The notes: generated by a model from the sequence alone, not told the origin. A stretch of DNA of 64,000 bases from Ligilactobacillus saerimneri DSM 16049 (GCF_000423265.1 NZ_AUHQ01000003.1:50219-114218), one strand, 5' to 3'. Positions 50,862 through 60,665 are shown, counted from the stretch's first letter. Program-made: numbers and translations.

Positions 50862-52415
50862 GTGAAGTCTAGTAGAACACATAACGCATTAATTAACTCA
50901 TCCGTGTTAGCGGTCCTGCAGGTTTTGACGATCTTGCTCCGCTTTGTCACGCAGACAATCTTTATTCACTACCTGGGTAAGAAGTACCTGGGGTTAAACG
51001 GGTTGTTCTTGAATATCATCAACATACTAGGGTTTGCTGACTTAGGAATTGATACTTCGATTGTCTATGCTTTGTACAAACCATTGGCCGAGCATGACGA
51101 AGAAAAAGTCACCGCTTTAATGAACCTTTTCCGGCGGGCATACAATGTCATTGGTTTAGTTGTGGCGGGGGTAGGGATCATTCTCTTGCCTTTCTTACCC
51201 TACTTGATCAAGGACTACCACGCAGTTAGCCATATTCCAATGTATTATTTACTGTATCTGGCTAATGCGGTTGTCAGTTATTTCTTTACTTATAAGCGTT
51301 CGCTATTGATCGCTGACCAGCAGGAATACGTTAGCTCGTTGAACCAGTTCAACTTTACTTTGTTACAGACGATCTTCCAAGCAGCTGTTCTGTTTGTGTT
51401 TAAGGCATACTCACTATACCTATGGGTGGCTATCATCTGTACCTTGTTGTCCAACTTACGGATCTCACGAAAGGTGGATAAGCAGTACCCATACTTAGCC
51501 AAGCACAAGCATGAACGGGTTAGTCATGAAGAGTTTGTTAGCATCCGCAATAATGTAGCGGGGATGATTGGAGCTCGGATCGGAAGTGTGGTTGTTCGGT
51601 CGACCGATAACCTCCTCCTTTCGACTTTTGCGGGGTTAGCGGTTGTAGGGATTTATTCCAACTACCTCCTCATCGTCAATAGTGTTGTCAGTGTTTTGAC
51701 CAAGTTGGTTAGTTCGGTAACTGCCAGCATCGGGAACTTGATCGTTGAACGGGAGGACCAGGATGTTCGCCGGGTTTATCTGGATCACTTTATGATCAAT
51801 TTCTTCTTGGTAACTTTGACAGCAGGTTGCTTACTGACGGCTTTCAACACCTTTATTCAATTATGGGCTGGACCTAACTATGTCTTACCAACGGTAACGG
51901 TAGCGGTAATTGCTATTAATTATTTTGTTGATATGCTTCGGCAGACCAGCATTACGTTTGTTAGTGCCTATGGGCTCTTTGTGCCGAACGGGAAGAAGTC
52001 TGTTTTTGAAGCAATTATCAACTTGGCACTGTCACTCTTTCTTTTGGTGGGCTGCCATTTGGGGATCGCTGGGGTCTTGCTGGGGACGACGTTAACCAAC
52101 CTGTTGCTTAACTCATGGTTTGAGCCATGGATGATTTATAGCCGTGGTTTTCGGTCACAAAGACAATGGTTTAAACGTTTTTACTTCCGAACTTACTGGA
52201 TGAACATGGTATTTATGCTAGTGGTACTCTTCTTGATCAATTGGGGGATCACTTGGCTTGATCAGATGTTGCACTTCAACTTGGTTATCCAGTTGGTATT
52301 CAATCTGGCCGTGATGGTGCTTAGCCTGTTGATAGTTCTCACTGTGGTATACGGCCGGACACCAAGCTACCAGTATATGTGGAACTTAGTAAAAAAGTTT
52401 AGAAAGATAATTTAA
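50862..52415 (+). CDS. Polysaccharide flippase, Wzx-like (MATE/MOP superfamily)
   Basis: The 517-residue integral membrane protein has about twelve to fourteen spans. It starts NALINSSVLAVLQVLTILLR and contains the family pattern YLGLNGLFLNIINILGFADLG early and a central loop with SVVVRSTDNLLLSTFAGLAV. Wzx proteins flip the finished undecaprenyl-linked repeat unit outwards. The GTG at 50862 follows AAAGGAG. With Wzy (45781) and possibly the LCP protein (58392), a complete Wzx/Wzy route is present except for the priming transferase, which is not in the window. Confidence 0.9.
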   Translation: MKSSRTHNALINSSVLAVLQVLTILLRFVTQTIFIHYLGKKYLGLNGLFLNIINILGFADLGIDTSIVYALYKPLAEHDEEKVTALMNLFRRAYNVIGLVVAGVGIILLPFLPYLIKDYHAVSHIPMYYLLYLANAVVSYFFTYKRSLLIADQQEYVSSLNQFNFTLLQTIFQAAVLFVFKAYSLYLWVAIICTLLSNLRISRKVDKQYPYLAKHKHERVSHEEFVSIRNNVAGMIGARIGSVVVRSTDNLLLSTFAGLAVVGIYSNYLLIVNSVVSVLTKLVSSVTASIGNLIVEREDQDVRRVYLDHFMINFFLVTLTAGCLLTAFNTFIQLWAGPNYVLPTVTVAVIAINYFVDMLRQTSITFVSAYGLFVPNGKKSVFEAIINLALSLFLLVGCHLGIAGVLLGTTLTNLLLNSWFEPWMIYSRGFRSQRQWFKRFYFRTYWMNMVFMLVVLFLINWGITWLDQMLHFNLVIQLVFNLAVMVLSLLIVLTVVYGRTPSYQYMWNLVKKFRKII

Positions 52416-52447
52416 TGATTTGAGTTAGAGTACGAGGGAATTTTACT

Positions 52448-53428
52448 ATGGGGTATAAGAATGTGATGGCTAATTCAAAGCCATTACTCTCGGTCATTGT
52501 TCCAATTTATAATGTTCAAGACTACGTTGCTGCGGCGTTGCAGTCCTTACAAGAACAAAGCTTTACCGATTTTGAAGCGATTTTAGTGGAGGATAAAAGC
52601 ACTGATGATTCGCTAGCTGTGATTCAGAAGTTTGCTCATGAAGACCCACGGTTTTATATTATTCAACATAAAACCAATCAAGGGGTAGCGGCTGCACGAA
52701 ACGTGGGGTTAGAAAACGCACAGGGGGAGTATATCTATTATTTTGATCCTGATGACTTATTACCTCACGATTTTTTGAAGAACATGATGGCAGCTATTCA
52801 AAAGACAGATATTGATATTGTTTGCGCCAATACGAGCAATTTTGCCTGGAATACCGAACCAGAGTGGCGACAGGAAACCACAGTAACCGCCCAGGAGGTG
52901 ATCGATCGGGATGAGTTGTTACAACGCTTGTTACCATATAAGATCGAAACCACAGCCTGGTCCTATATTACGAGGCGGAAATTTATCGGTGATGTCCGTT
53001 TTTCTACCGGACGTTTGTTTGAGGATGAAGACTACACGGCTCAACTTTTTACTAAGGCACGGCGGGCTTGTCTCTTGCATATGGCCCCCTTGGGCTACTG
53101 TCATCGGGTAGACCGGCCAGGATCAATTATTGATCAAAACAGAAGTGGCAAGACATTGCAAGGTTTTGAAGATTTGCAATATATGCTGGAACGGAAATAT
53201 CAAACTTGTTATGCAGTTATGGGAGAAAATCCTCAGCTCCTTATGTGGTATTACCGGTTAGTTTATCGTTTGTTGAAGGAATACCGTTGGCTACTAAAGG
53301 ATATGCCAGAAGAACGGACAGCTTTACTTGCTAAACTACGGTGGAGTTATCGGAAAGTAGAGCCTAGTTTATCTTTACGTGATCGGTTGACATACCTGGT
53401 GCTAAAATTACGATATTTTACCATTTAA
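52448..53428 (+). CDS. Glycosyltransferase family 2
   Basis: The 326-residue enzyme starts LLSVIVPIYNVQDYVAAALQ and has ILVEDKSTDDSL, QGVAAARNVGLENA, YYFDPDDLLPHDF and GRLFEDEDYTAQLF. This is the Firmicute polysaccharide GT2 type. The ATG at 52448 lies 9 nt after GAGGG; a second ATG at 52466 is possible. It is the last gene of the forward cluster and is followed by a dispersed repeat and a strong terminator. Confidence 0.92.
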   Translation: MGYKNVMANSKPLLSVIVPIYNVQDYVAAALQSLQEQSFTDFEAILVEDKSTDDSLAVIQKFAHEDPRFYIIQHKTNQGVAAARNVGLENAQGEYIYYFDPDDLLPHDFLKNMMAAIQKTDIDIVCANTSNFAWNTEPEWRQETTVTAQEVIDRDELLQRLLPYKIETTAWSYITRRKFIGDVRFSTGRLFEDEDYTAQLFTKARRACLLHMAPLGYCHRVDRPGSIIDQNRSGKTLQGFEDLQYMLERKYQTCYAVMGENPQLLMWYYRLVYRLLKEYRWLLKDMPEERTALLAKLRWSYRKVEPSLSLRDRLTYLVLKLRYFTI

Positions 53429-53525
53429 AAATAATGATTATTATAAAAAGGTGAATAGAAAATAATTTTTTCAGCAAGTCGTCGACCTAAGTCAAGACGA
53501 CTGTTGGCTTAAAGTGCGGCGACTG

Positions 53526-53576
53526 GTGGTTATTTTCCCCTTATCTGTGAAACATTAGTGAATAAAGACCAAGGTT
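53526..53576 (+). repeat. Dispersed intergenic repeat, copy 2
   Basis: Similar to 35371-35422 in the same orientation. Both copies follow the 3' end of a forward gene and lie just before a hairpin. Confidence 0.6.
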
Positions 53577-53596
53577 ATAAAAAAGTCTAAAAATTC

Positions 53597-53648
53597 AAAA
53601 AGCACTAGAAACTACGTTACTGAAAGCGTTGATTTCTAGTGCTTTTTG
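53597..53648. terminator. Bidirectional terminator at the end of the polysaccharide cluster
   Basis: AAAAGCACTAGAAA/TTTCTAGTGCTTTT 14-bp perfect arms with T runs on both strands. Confidence 0.9.
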
Positions 53649-53712
53649 TTGTTCCTATTGATGTAGTTTCATCTAAAAACTGCTTTGTGTAGTAAATTAA
53701 TTATTCAGATTT

Positions 53713-55473
53713 TTAACCTTCAAAATTATTCAAATAATTGAGGATCCGCATCGTATAGTTGGGGTCGTGGTAGTCCTTTAGTTCATCCCGTAATTCGGAA
53801 AGGTTATCCGTAATAACACCATTGACACCCAAGAAAAGCATCCGTTGCATACTGTCGGAACTGTTAACTGTCCAGACGTACACCGGCTGGTGGTGGAGTT
53901 CGGACAGGAGGATAAAGCTATCATCCAGGGTTGAGTATTCCATCGAATAGAAACTAGCGTTGGTATTAGGATAAGTCAGGTTATACGGTTGGATATATCC
54001 GATCTTGAGCGCAGGTGCATGGTGGCGAACCTGTTGGACTACCCCGTAGTCCAGGGAGTGAAGCTCATAGTGATCGCGCTGAAGGCGGTGAGCATACTTA
54101 GTCAAGAAGTTATGCACTAGCTGGGGTGAATCAGCAGGGGTAGTCTTGATTTCGACTAGGAGCTTTTGGTGGAGCTTCTCCGCTGCTGTTAGGTACTGGT
54201 CAAAGCTTGCCACGGGTGCTTCGTGTCCGTCTTCGCGGGCGGTCAGTCGGGTCAATTGTGCCAAAGTGAGGTCGTGGGGCCTTTTGTTAACCCCGGTTAA
54301 CTTTTTGAGGTTTTCATCGTGCATCACAACAAACTGGTGGTCTTTGGTTTCGTGGATATCCATTTCTACGTAATCGGGATGTTCTTTGGCGGTCCGCTTG
54401 AGGGCCGGGATGGTATTTTGGACCCCGTTATGGTCATCAACCCCGCGGTGGGAGATCAATAGAGGACGGGCCCCACCACTATTTTTGAGGTAGAAATAAT
54501 TGCTGGGGATCGCTAAAAGCCCAAGAATAATTAAGGCCCCAACAACTAAGCTGGTCATTTTTCCCCGCGGTGGCTGGGAGAAACTAAAATTATACCCCGG
54601 ACTGCTAAAGGGGGCGGCTACCAAAGAAAGAGTTACCACAGAAAACCACATTTCCAAAAGGCTATGTCCCACTTCCATGATAGTCAGGCCTACGGTTGCC
54701 AAATAGAGGGGAAAAGGCTGTGGTAACCGATCCCATCCCACTTGGGCGATAATCACGATGACAATCACTGCTACCAGCATTAATCCCAGGAGCAAAGCAG
54801 CACCCAAGATTTGCTTAAGCAGTACCCACCACTGTCCCCGACTGGTCATTTGCCAGCTAGTTTTGATACTCTGGCTGGCAGAACGCCGATCCAAAATTAG
54901 CAGGGGGAGGACATAAACTAAGCGGAGACCGATGAACATTGCGCCGATAAACAAGACGCTATAAGCAGTTGCCATTAAGGGACCACTAAAGATAAAGTCT
55001 AAAATGAACCCAGGGACATGCACCTTAGCGAATAGTTGGGTCTTAAAGACAAAGCTAGCACCGGGGAGGAGTAATAAAATATAGCCCAGAAGAACGAGGA
55101 GGGCCGCTGGGCGGAGTCGCCGGACAGCCCACCATGAATCACCCAGGATACTTCCGAAGGAAAAACGGCGTTGCTGGATAGCCTGAATTCCCAAGAGTAA
55201 AAAGGCGAACTGCCAGTAGCCGACGATCAAGATCAGGAGCAATTCTCCAACTAAAGCCAAGGAAACCCATGGGTGCTGGGTGATCAGCATGGTAATATTG
55301 GTCAACGTGAAGACCGGGACCTGACCGAGGTGGAGGAGGTAGGTCGCTAACAAACGAAAGAAGGGAATAAAGATCACTTCAAGCCCGATACTGATCCCAG
55401 TAAAGAGCAGGACGTAGTTCCACCAGTGAGTGCGAAACTCAGCATTAAATTGTCGGATAGTTGTGTATGGCAT
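53713..55473 (-). CDS. Membrane glycerophosphodiester phosphodiesterase
   Basis: The 586-residue protein has an N-terminal membrane domain of about seven or eight spans (residues ~20-330) and a C-terminal GDPD barrel. Catalytic segments are LLISHRGVDDHNGVQNTIPA (His, Arg), YVEMDIHETKDHQFVVMHD (Glu, Asp, His) and KLLVEIKTTP. It cleaves glycerophosphodiesters, possibly of lipoteichoic or wall teichoic acid, on the outer side. The ATG at 55473 after AGGGGGAAC is preferred over a longer frame from 55548. It may recycle glycerol phosphate from the cell envelope, which is inference. Confidence 0.9.
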   Translation of the reverse strand: MPYTTIRQFNAEFRTHWWNYVLLFTGISIGLEVIFIPFFRLLATYLLHLGQVPVFTLTNITMLITQHPWVSLALVGELLLILIVGYWQFAFLLLGIQAIQQRRFSFGSILGDSWWAVRRLRPAALLVLLGYILLLLPGASFVFKTQLFAKVHVPGFILDFIFSGPLMATAYSVLFIGAMFIGLRLVYVLPLLILDRRSASQSIKTSWQMTSRGQWWVLLKQILGAALLLGLMLVAVIVIVIIAQVGWDRLPQPFPLYLATVGLTIMEVGHSLLEMWFSVVTLSLVAAPFSSPGYNFSFSQPPRGKMTSLVVGALIILGLLAIPSNYFYLKNSGGARPLLISHRGVDDHNGVQNTIPALKRTAKEHPDYVEMDIHETKDHQFVVMHDENLKKLTGVNKRPHDLTLAQLTRLTAREDGHEAPVASFDQYLTAAEKLHQKLLVEIKTTPADSPQLVHNFLTKYAHRLQRDHYELHSLDYGVVQQVRHHAPALKIGYIQPYNLTYPNTNASFYSMEYSTLDDSFILLSELHHQPVYVWTVNSSDSMQRMLFLGVNGVITDNLSELRDELKDYHDPNYTMRILNYLNNFEG

Positions 55474-55529
55474 GATTGTTCCCCCTAATGTTAAATAACT
55501 ATGTCTATCATAGCTAATTTGCGCTTGAA

Positions 55530-55575
55530 AATAAAAAAGAAGACTCAAAAACAGGTTACTGCTGCTTTTGAGCCT
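55530..55575 (-). terminator. Terminator of the KUP gene
   Basis: On the reverse strand GGCTCAAAA/TTTTGAGTC stem followed by TTCTTTTTTATTTT. Confidence 0.75.
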
Positions 55576-55594
55576 TATGGGCGCTTACGCCAGG

Positions 55595-57664
55595 TTATTT
55601 CTTTTTATTGTGGCGGAATAGGTCAGGCTTTGGAACCGGACGCCGCTTCGTTTTGGCATTATAGATCTTACGCTGCACCATGTATTCATGGTGGTTTTTG
55701 TTAATGAAAAGCGGGGTTGATTCTTCGACCACATTGCTAAACTCCAGTCCGTACCATGCAACCGGAGAAGCAGTGATGTTTTGAAGGAAGATCCGCGCAG
55801 CGATCAAGCGCCGATCAGCTGGCTTGATATCTGAAGTAGTCAGGTCAGCTGGTTCCTCATTGACAATAACGAACCTGAAGCCCCCCACCTTCCGGTCTTT
55901 CATCGTGGAATACTTCGGCGTTTGCGGAGGCAAAATTCCCTGGTTGATCAGGTTGTTAACGACTTGCCGCAAGTAAACAGAAACACTCTGTGTCCGCCGA
56001 AAACCAAGGTAGAGCTGGACATTGACGATGTTTTTAGTTCCCAACATATCAACAGTGTAGTTACTTTCAAATGGTTTGTCAGTTTCGTTGACTGTCACAA
56101 ACCAATAAACCTGGGCCCGTTTTGGTCCCTTGTCGAGAATGGAGTACATTGCAGACCGCTTGATCCGGTAGTTGTCTTTGACCTTAGTCATGTAAACTAA
56201 GTTGGTTGTATACAGAGGAATATCTTCGTCATTAGCCAATTCGGTTAATTGAGGGATGAAATCTTTGAGGGATACATATTCGCTTTCTGCTTCGTATGCG
56301 TCCCGACGCTTGTTCCCAAAGTACCAGATGTACATTACGGCTAAGATTGCCAACAGAATCAAGAAAGTGACATACCCACCGTGGACGAACTTCACAACAC
56401 TAGCGATGAAGAAGATAGTTTCGATAGTGAGGAAGAACGCACTCATCAGGATGGCAAGAGCCCGGCTGATGTGGTGTTCGATATATTCAAATAACAAGAC
56501 GGTTGTCATCAACATGGTAATAGTGATTGCCAACCCGTAGGCTGCTTCCATGTTTTCTGAACTTCTGAAGAACCAAACAACGCCAAGGGTGATGATACAA
56601 AGGATCCAGTTGATGTCACCAATATAGATCTGGTTGCGGACGTCACTAGGGTGTTTAACAATCATCCGCGGCAAGAACTTCAACCCGATGGCTTCGCTGA
56701 CTAGGGTGTAAGACCCAGTGATCAATGCTTGGGAAGCAATGATCGCTGCCAAAGTGGCGATGATGATGGCGGGTAGTTGCCAGTGACTAGGTAGCATTGC
56801 ATACAAAGGGTTGACTGCCCGGGTACCACTAAACTTCGGGTTGGAAATATTGTCCATCATCCATGCCCCCTGACCCAAGTAGTTGAGGGTCAATGCTGTC
56901 AGCACCAGCGGCCATGTTGCATAAACGTTTCGTTTACCCACGTGTCCCATGTCAGAGTAGAGCGCTTCAGCCCCAGTTGTTGCTAGGAAAACAGCCCCGA
57001 GGATAAAAATTCCGGCTTTGTTATGCGGACTAAACAAAAGGGCAATGGCATGGTGAGGCAAAAGGGCAGCAATCACTTCGGGGTGTCGGTGGATATTAGC
57101 CACCCCAGCAATAGCCAAGAAGCCAAACCACAGGATCATGATCGGACCGAAGCCCTTGCCGATGAACCCTGTCCCAAAGCGTTGCACCATAAAGAGAGCC
57201 AGCAAAATTCCGGTAGTGATCAGGAGGACCAACATCTGCGAGTTAGGAAAACTAAAGAAACTAAAGTCTTTACCTTTCAACCCTTCGACGGCCGAAGTGA
57301 CCGTCACTGCTGGAGTCAAAGTTCCATCAGCGAGGAGGGCTGCGCCCCCGATCAGAGCTGGTAAAACAAGCCACTTGCCGTAGTTTCGAACTAGGGCATA
57401 AAGGGCGAAGATCCCGCCTTCACCGTTGTTATCGGCGCGCATTGCGATCAAGACATACTTAACAGTAGTGATGAGCATTAATGTCCAAAAAATAAGTGAA
57501 ATTGCACCAACGATGTATTCAGGAGTGACGTTGCGCATCCCGCCAGCATCATTGATGATCGCGTTCATAACGTAGAGAGGGGAGGTCCCGATATCGCCGT
57601 AGACGATTCCGAGTGTTACCAGCATCCCTGCTAACGATATTTTATTGAGTGATTTAGCATCCAT
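55595..57664 (-). CDS. kup: KUP-family potassium uptake protein
   Basis: The protein of about 689 residues has about twelve spans and a cytosolic C-terminal domain (after residue ~450). The selectivity-type segment LVTLGIVYGDIGTSPLYVMN lies in span 1. LGAVFLATTGAEALYSDMGH and YLGQGAWMM-type motifs follow. It imports potassium with protons. GGAGG lies 8 nt before the ATG at 57664; a second ATG at 57679 is also possible. It is monocistronic and diverges from the small membrane-protein gene. Confidence 0.95.
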   Translation of the reverse strand: MDAKSLNKISLAGMLVTLGIVYGDIGTSPLYVMNAIINDAGGMRNVTPEYIVGAISLIFWTLMLITTVKYVLIAMRADNNGEGGIFALYALVRNYGKWLVLPALIGGAALLADGTLTPAVTVTSAVEGLKGKDFSFFSFPNSQMLVLLITTGILLALFMVQRFGTGFIGKGFGPIMILWFGFLAIAGVANIHRHPEVIAALLPHHAIALLFSPHNKAGIFILGAVFLATTGAEALYSDMGHVGKRNVYATWPLVLTALTLNYLGQGAWMMDNISNPKFSGTRAVNPLYAMLPSHWQLPAIIIATLAAIIASQALITGSYTLVSEAIGLKFLPRMIVKHPSDVRNQIYIGDINWILCIITLGVVWFFRSSENMEAAYGLAITITMLMTTVLLFEYIEHHISRALAILMSAFFLTIETIFFIASVVKFVHGGYVTFLILLAILAVMYIWYFGNKRRDAYEAESEYVSLKDFIPQLTELANDEDIPLYTTNLVYMTKVKDNYRIKRSAMYSILDKGPKRAQVYWFVTVNETDKPFESNYTVDMLGTKNIVNVQLYLGFRRTQSVSVYLRQVVNNLINQGILPPQTPKYSTMKDRKVGGFRFVIVNEEPADLTTSDIKPADRRLIAARIFLQNITASPVAWYGLEFSNVVEESTPLFINKNHHEYMVQRKIYNAKTKRRPVPKPDLFRHNKKK

Positions 57665-57873
57665 GATAAATGCCTCCATATTTTCTCCAAATCTTACCAG
57701 TGATTATAACATGTTAATGCACTTTGCGCCGAAAAAACCAAGTAGAAGCGCAATTTATCGGGAGTGAGTAGTCAAAAGATGGTTAACTTTTACTAAAATT
57801 GCACGAAAAAGATGAAAAATCTCGTCCCCAACCGTTATTATAGACTGAGGAAAAAGAAGAAAGAGGTGGACTG

Positions 57874-58167
57874 ATGGTTCCAACGCGTTCACAAAGGATG
57901 GGAGAAATAATGCGTGAATATCCGTTGACATTAGCGTTTGCAGGGCTAGCTGTTTTGTATATGTTGATCGTTGCGAATAGTTTCGTTGCAGCGCTGTACT
58001 TTATCATGTGGAGTGCTGGGCCGGCATTTATTGGGGAAACTATTGTCCGGTATCTAGTTGACCGCAATGCGGTTGCACAATATAAGCTAGCTGAACTCCT
58101 GGTTGCAGTAGTGCAATTAGCGTTGACCTGTGGTGGGTTGTGGTTTTTCTATACCTTTTTAAACTAA
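57874..58167 (+). CDS. Small hypothetical membrane protein, 97 aa
   Basis: The protein has about three hydrophobic spans (PLTLAFAGLAVLYMLIVANS, VAALYFIMWSAGPAFIG, and the C-terminal LAELLVAVVQLALTCGG region) and no catalytic motif. The ATG at 57874 follows AAAGAGGTGG. An internal ATG at 57910 also has a GGGAG site and would give 85 residues. No family recognised. It stands alone, followed by its own terminator. Confidence 0.7.
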   Translation: MVPTRSQRMGEIMREYPLTLAFAGLAVLYMLIVANSFVAALYFIMWSAGPAFIGETIVRYLVDRNAVAQYKLAELLVAVVQLALTCGGLWFFYTFLN

Positions 58168-58235
58168 GGGATATATAACTACAACTAGCACTTGGAACAG
58201 GAGCTAATGAACAAGTGAATACTAACTGAACTGCT

Positions 58236-58270
58236 AGGCATTCTCACCGTTGTTGAGATTGCCTCTTTTT
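58236..58270 (+). terminator. Terminator after the small membrane-protein gene
   Basis: AGGCATTCTCA/TGAGATTGCCT stem followed by CTTTTTAT. Confidence 0.8.
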
Positions 58271-58391
58271 ATAGGATGAAATATTGACAAAACTGTCTCT
58301 TTCCCGCTAATATTAAGGTTTGTACAAGTGTATTTTAAAGTTGGTTAATGCTGGTGGCTGAGGAGAAAAACCACCCATACGGAGGAAAATT

Positions 58392-59375
58392 ATGGATACG
58401 GAACAACAAGAATATCGGCGTCCGCGACACCCCCAAAAGAAACACCACTGGGGACGGTGGTTCTGGGGTGTGATCGGGGTCTTAGTGCTCATTGCTTTGT
58501 TCTTTGCTGGCAAAGCCTGGATGAACGTCCGCAATGCCACTTCGAAGATGTATACCCCAAGTGGGGCTACTTCTAGCGCTGAGCTGTCGAGTAAATTAGG
58601 GGACGGAAAACCCGTTAGTTTCTTACTGTTAGGGACTGATACGGGGGCTTTGGGTCGCTCATATAAGGGGCGGACCGACACCATGATGGTGATGACAGTC
58701 AACCCGCAAAAGAAAAAGACAACGATTGTCAGCATTCCGCGTGACATGCGGGTAAACCTTGCCGGTGACTCAGAGAATTCCCCGGCTAAGATCAATGCTG
58801 CTTATACTTATGGTGGAGTTAAGGAAGCAATCAACACTGTCAAAGATTATTTCCATGTGCCAATCAACGGTTATCTATTGGTTAACATGGGAGGCTTGGA
58901 AAAGGCAATTGACCAAGTAGGTGGGGTCACAGTTACTTCACCGTTGACCTTTAGTTATGACGGATATAGTTTCACTGAAGGACAAGCAACTGAGATGAAT
59001 GGTGCCAAAGCTTTGGCTTTCAGCCGGATGCGGCATGAAGACCCCCAAGGGGACTATGGGCGGCAACAACGGCAACGTTTAGTCATCATGGCCCTGCTTA
59101 AGGAGTCAGCATCATATAAGTCAATCTTGAACAATGATTTCTTAGATTCTGTATCAAGCATGGCACAAACTGATTTGACTATGAGCAACATGACCCAACT
59201 GGCAGCACATTACCGGGGGGCCGTTGGTAACGTTAAATCAGATCATGCTCAAGGGAAGTCAGCTAACATTAATGGCATTTCCTATGAAGTTGTTTCATTA
59301 GCTGAACGGCAACGGGTAAGTAATGAATTACGCCAATCCTTGGGCCTATCAAAAGTAACATTGAGTGAGGAGTAA
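58392..59375 (+). CDS. LytR-CpsA-Psr (LCP) family ligase
   Basis: The 327-residue protein has a basic N-terminus, one span (WFWGVIGVLVLIALFFAGKA, residues ~23-42) and an extracellular LCP domain. Motifs are LLLGTDTGALGRSYKGRTDT, VSIPRDMRVNL, AKINAAYTYGG, IDQVGGVTV and AFSRMRHEDPQGDYGRQQRQ, with the Arg and Asp residues that hold polyprenyl phosphate. LCP enzymes attach wall teichoic acid or capsular polysaccharide to peptidoglycan. It is followed 7 bp later by the CpsC/CpsD-like fusion, so the pair probably finishes the polysaccharide made by the cluster 5 kb upstream. Confidence 0.93.
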   Translation: MDTEQQEYRRPRHPQKKHHWGRWFWGVIGVLVLIALFFAGKAWMNVRNATSKMYTPSGATSSAELSSKLGDGKPVSFLLLGTDTGALGRSYKGRTDTMMVMTVNPQKKKTTIVSIPRDMRVNLAGDSENSPAKINAAYTYGGVKEAINTVKDYFHVPINGYLLVNMGGLEKAIDQVGGVTVTSPLTFSYDGYSFTEGQATEMNGAKALAFSRMRHEDPQGDYGRQQRQRLVIMALLKESASYKSILNNDFLDSVSSMAQTDLTMSNMTQLAAHYRGAVGNVKSDHAQGKSANINGISYEVVSLAERQRVSNELRQSLGLSKVTLSEE

Positions 59376-59382
59376 GGAACAA

Positions 59383-60636
59383 ATGGATGCACCAGAAGTA
59401 CAAATTGACTACACATGGTTGTGGCGCTTATTGAAGCGTTACTGGATAATGATTGTGGGAGTCACTGTTGTCTGTGGCGGTTTAGGAGCATACAAAGCGC
59501 ACGCAAGTAAGGAACAAGTGCAATATGTTGCTGGCGTGCAAGTTTTGATTAATCAAAAAAATCAGCCTACTAAAGTCGAAGCAGTAAACCCTGCTCACGT
59601 GATGGGAACGTTCCGTGACTTAGCAAGTAATGAAGGTTTATTACATAAGGCCCAAAAGGCTTTACGGCGGGATGGAATGCACGATGTTGTAACTCATGAT
59701 TTACGGCGTGCTATCATGGTAGACTTCAAAGAAGAATCCCAAGTATTGGTTATCAGTGCTCAAACTGATAATCCTAAGAGATCAGAATTATTTGCCCGTT
59801 ATGTAGCCAAGGCCTTCCAGAAGGAATACAAGAATACGGTTAACGGATATCAAATTGAAAAGATCGATGCGACCCCACAAGTTAAAAAAATGGGTGGAGG
59901 CCATAAAGGTGGTTTGAAATGGCTTGTCTTAGGCTTAGCTGGTGGTTTCATTGTTAGTTTTGCTTTAGCCTTTGTATTGGATCTGACTGATAAGAAGATC
60001 CGGAGTTCCCGAGCAGTTGCCAAACTTGGTTTAACTGACTTGGGTCGCATGGGGCAAGCAGGAGCTGAACCTGAAAACACACGGATTATTCAAGCTAATG
60101 TTGATTTGGTCAACACTGGTAAATCCTTGGTGGTGACTGCACCAGCGGGAAACATTGGTCAAGCTGATTTGGCCCTCAACCTAGCTGAATTGTGGGCTAA
60201 AAAAGGCAAGCAAGTCCTATTAGTTGATGGGGACTTGCGTCATCCGCAACTAGCTCAACGCTTAGGGGTGACAGCAGACAGTGGTTTGAACGAAATGACT
60301 ACTGCTGACGACCTGGTGCCAGTTGCCACGACTACTGCAAACCTGCAATTATTACCAGCAGGTAAAGCATTAGCCGCTGATCAGGAAAGCAAGTTTGATC
60401 GGGATACTATGCAAAAAGTATTAGAAAAGCTAACCGGTCAATTTGATCATGTTGTGGTAGTAACTCCAGCATTAACAACTGATGCCAGTGCACGGGAATG
60501 GGTAGCCTGTGTCACAGGAACAGTGATGGTAGTTCAAAACAATGTTACTACCGTAGACGACATTAGAGAAGCAATGGCAGCCTTAGCTTTAGGTAAAGCT
60601 ACTGTTTTGGGTTACGTCATGAATAGTGAAAAATAA
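59383..60636 (+). CDS. CpsC/Wzz-like chain-length protein fused to a degenerate BY-kinase (CpsD-like) domain
   Basis: The protein of about 417 residues has an N-terminal Wzz-type domain (first span ~residues 20-40, second LKWLVLGLAGGFIVSFALAF ~185-204). A CpsD-like ATPase domain (residues ~235-417) follows. The ATPase keeps Walker A' QVLLVDGDLRHPQL, but Walker A reads TAPAGNIGQADLALNLAEL, with no GKS/T, and Walker B is VVVVTPALTTDAS instead of a DxPP form. The usual C-terminal tyrosine cluster is absent. It is probably a non-catalytic pseudokinase controlling polymer length with the LCP protein. The ATG at 59383 follows AAGGAACAA. Confidence 0.85.
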   Translation: MDAPEVQIDYTWLWRLLKRYWIMIVGVTVVCGGLGAYKAHASKEQVQYVAGVQVLINQKNQPTKVEAVNPAHVMGTFRDLASNEGLLHKAQKALRRDGMHDVVTHDLRRAIMVDFKEESQVLVISAQTDNPKRSELFARYVAKAFQKEYKNTVNGYQIEKIDATPQVKKMGGGHKGGLKWLVLGLAGGFIVSFALAFVLDLTDKKIRSSRAVAKLGLTDLGRMGQAGAEPENTRIIQANVDLVNTGKSLVVTAPAGNIGQADLALNLAELWAKKGKQVLLVDGDLRHPQLAQRLGVTADSGLNEMTTADDLVPVATTTANLQLLPAGKALAADQESKFDRDTMQKVLEKLTGQFDHVVVVTPALTTDASAREWVACVTGTVMVVQNNVTTVDDIREAMAALALGKATVLGYVMNSEK

Positions 60637-60665
60637 CATTAGCTATTGATAGCCGTGAGGGCATA

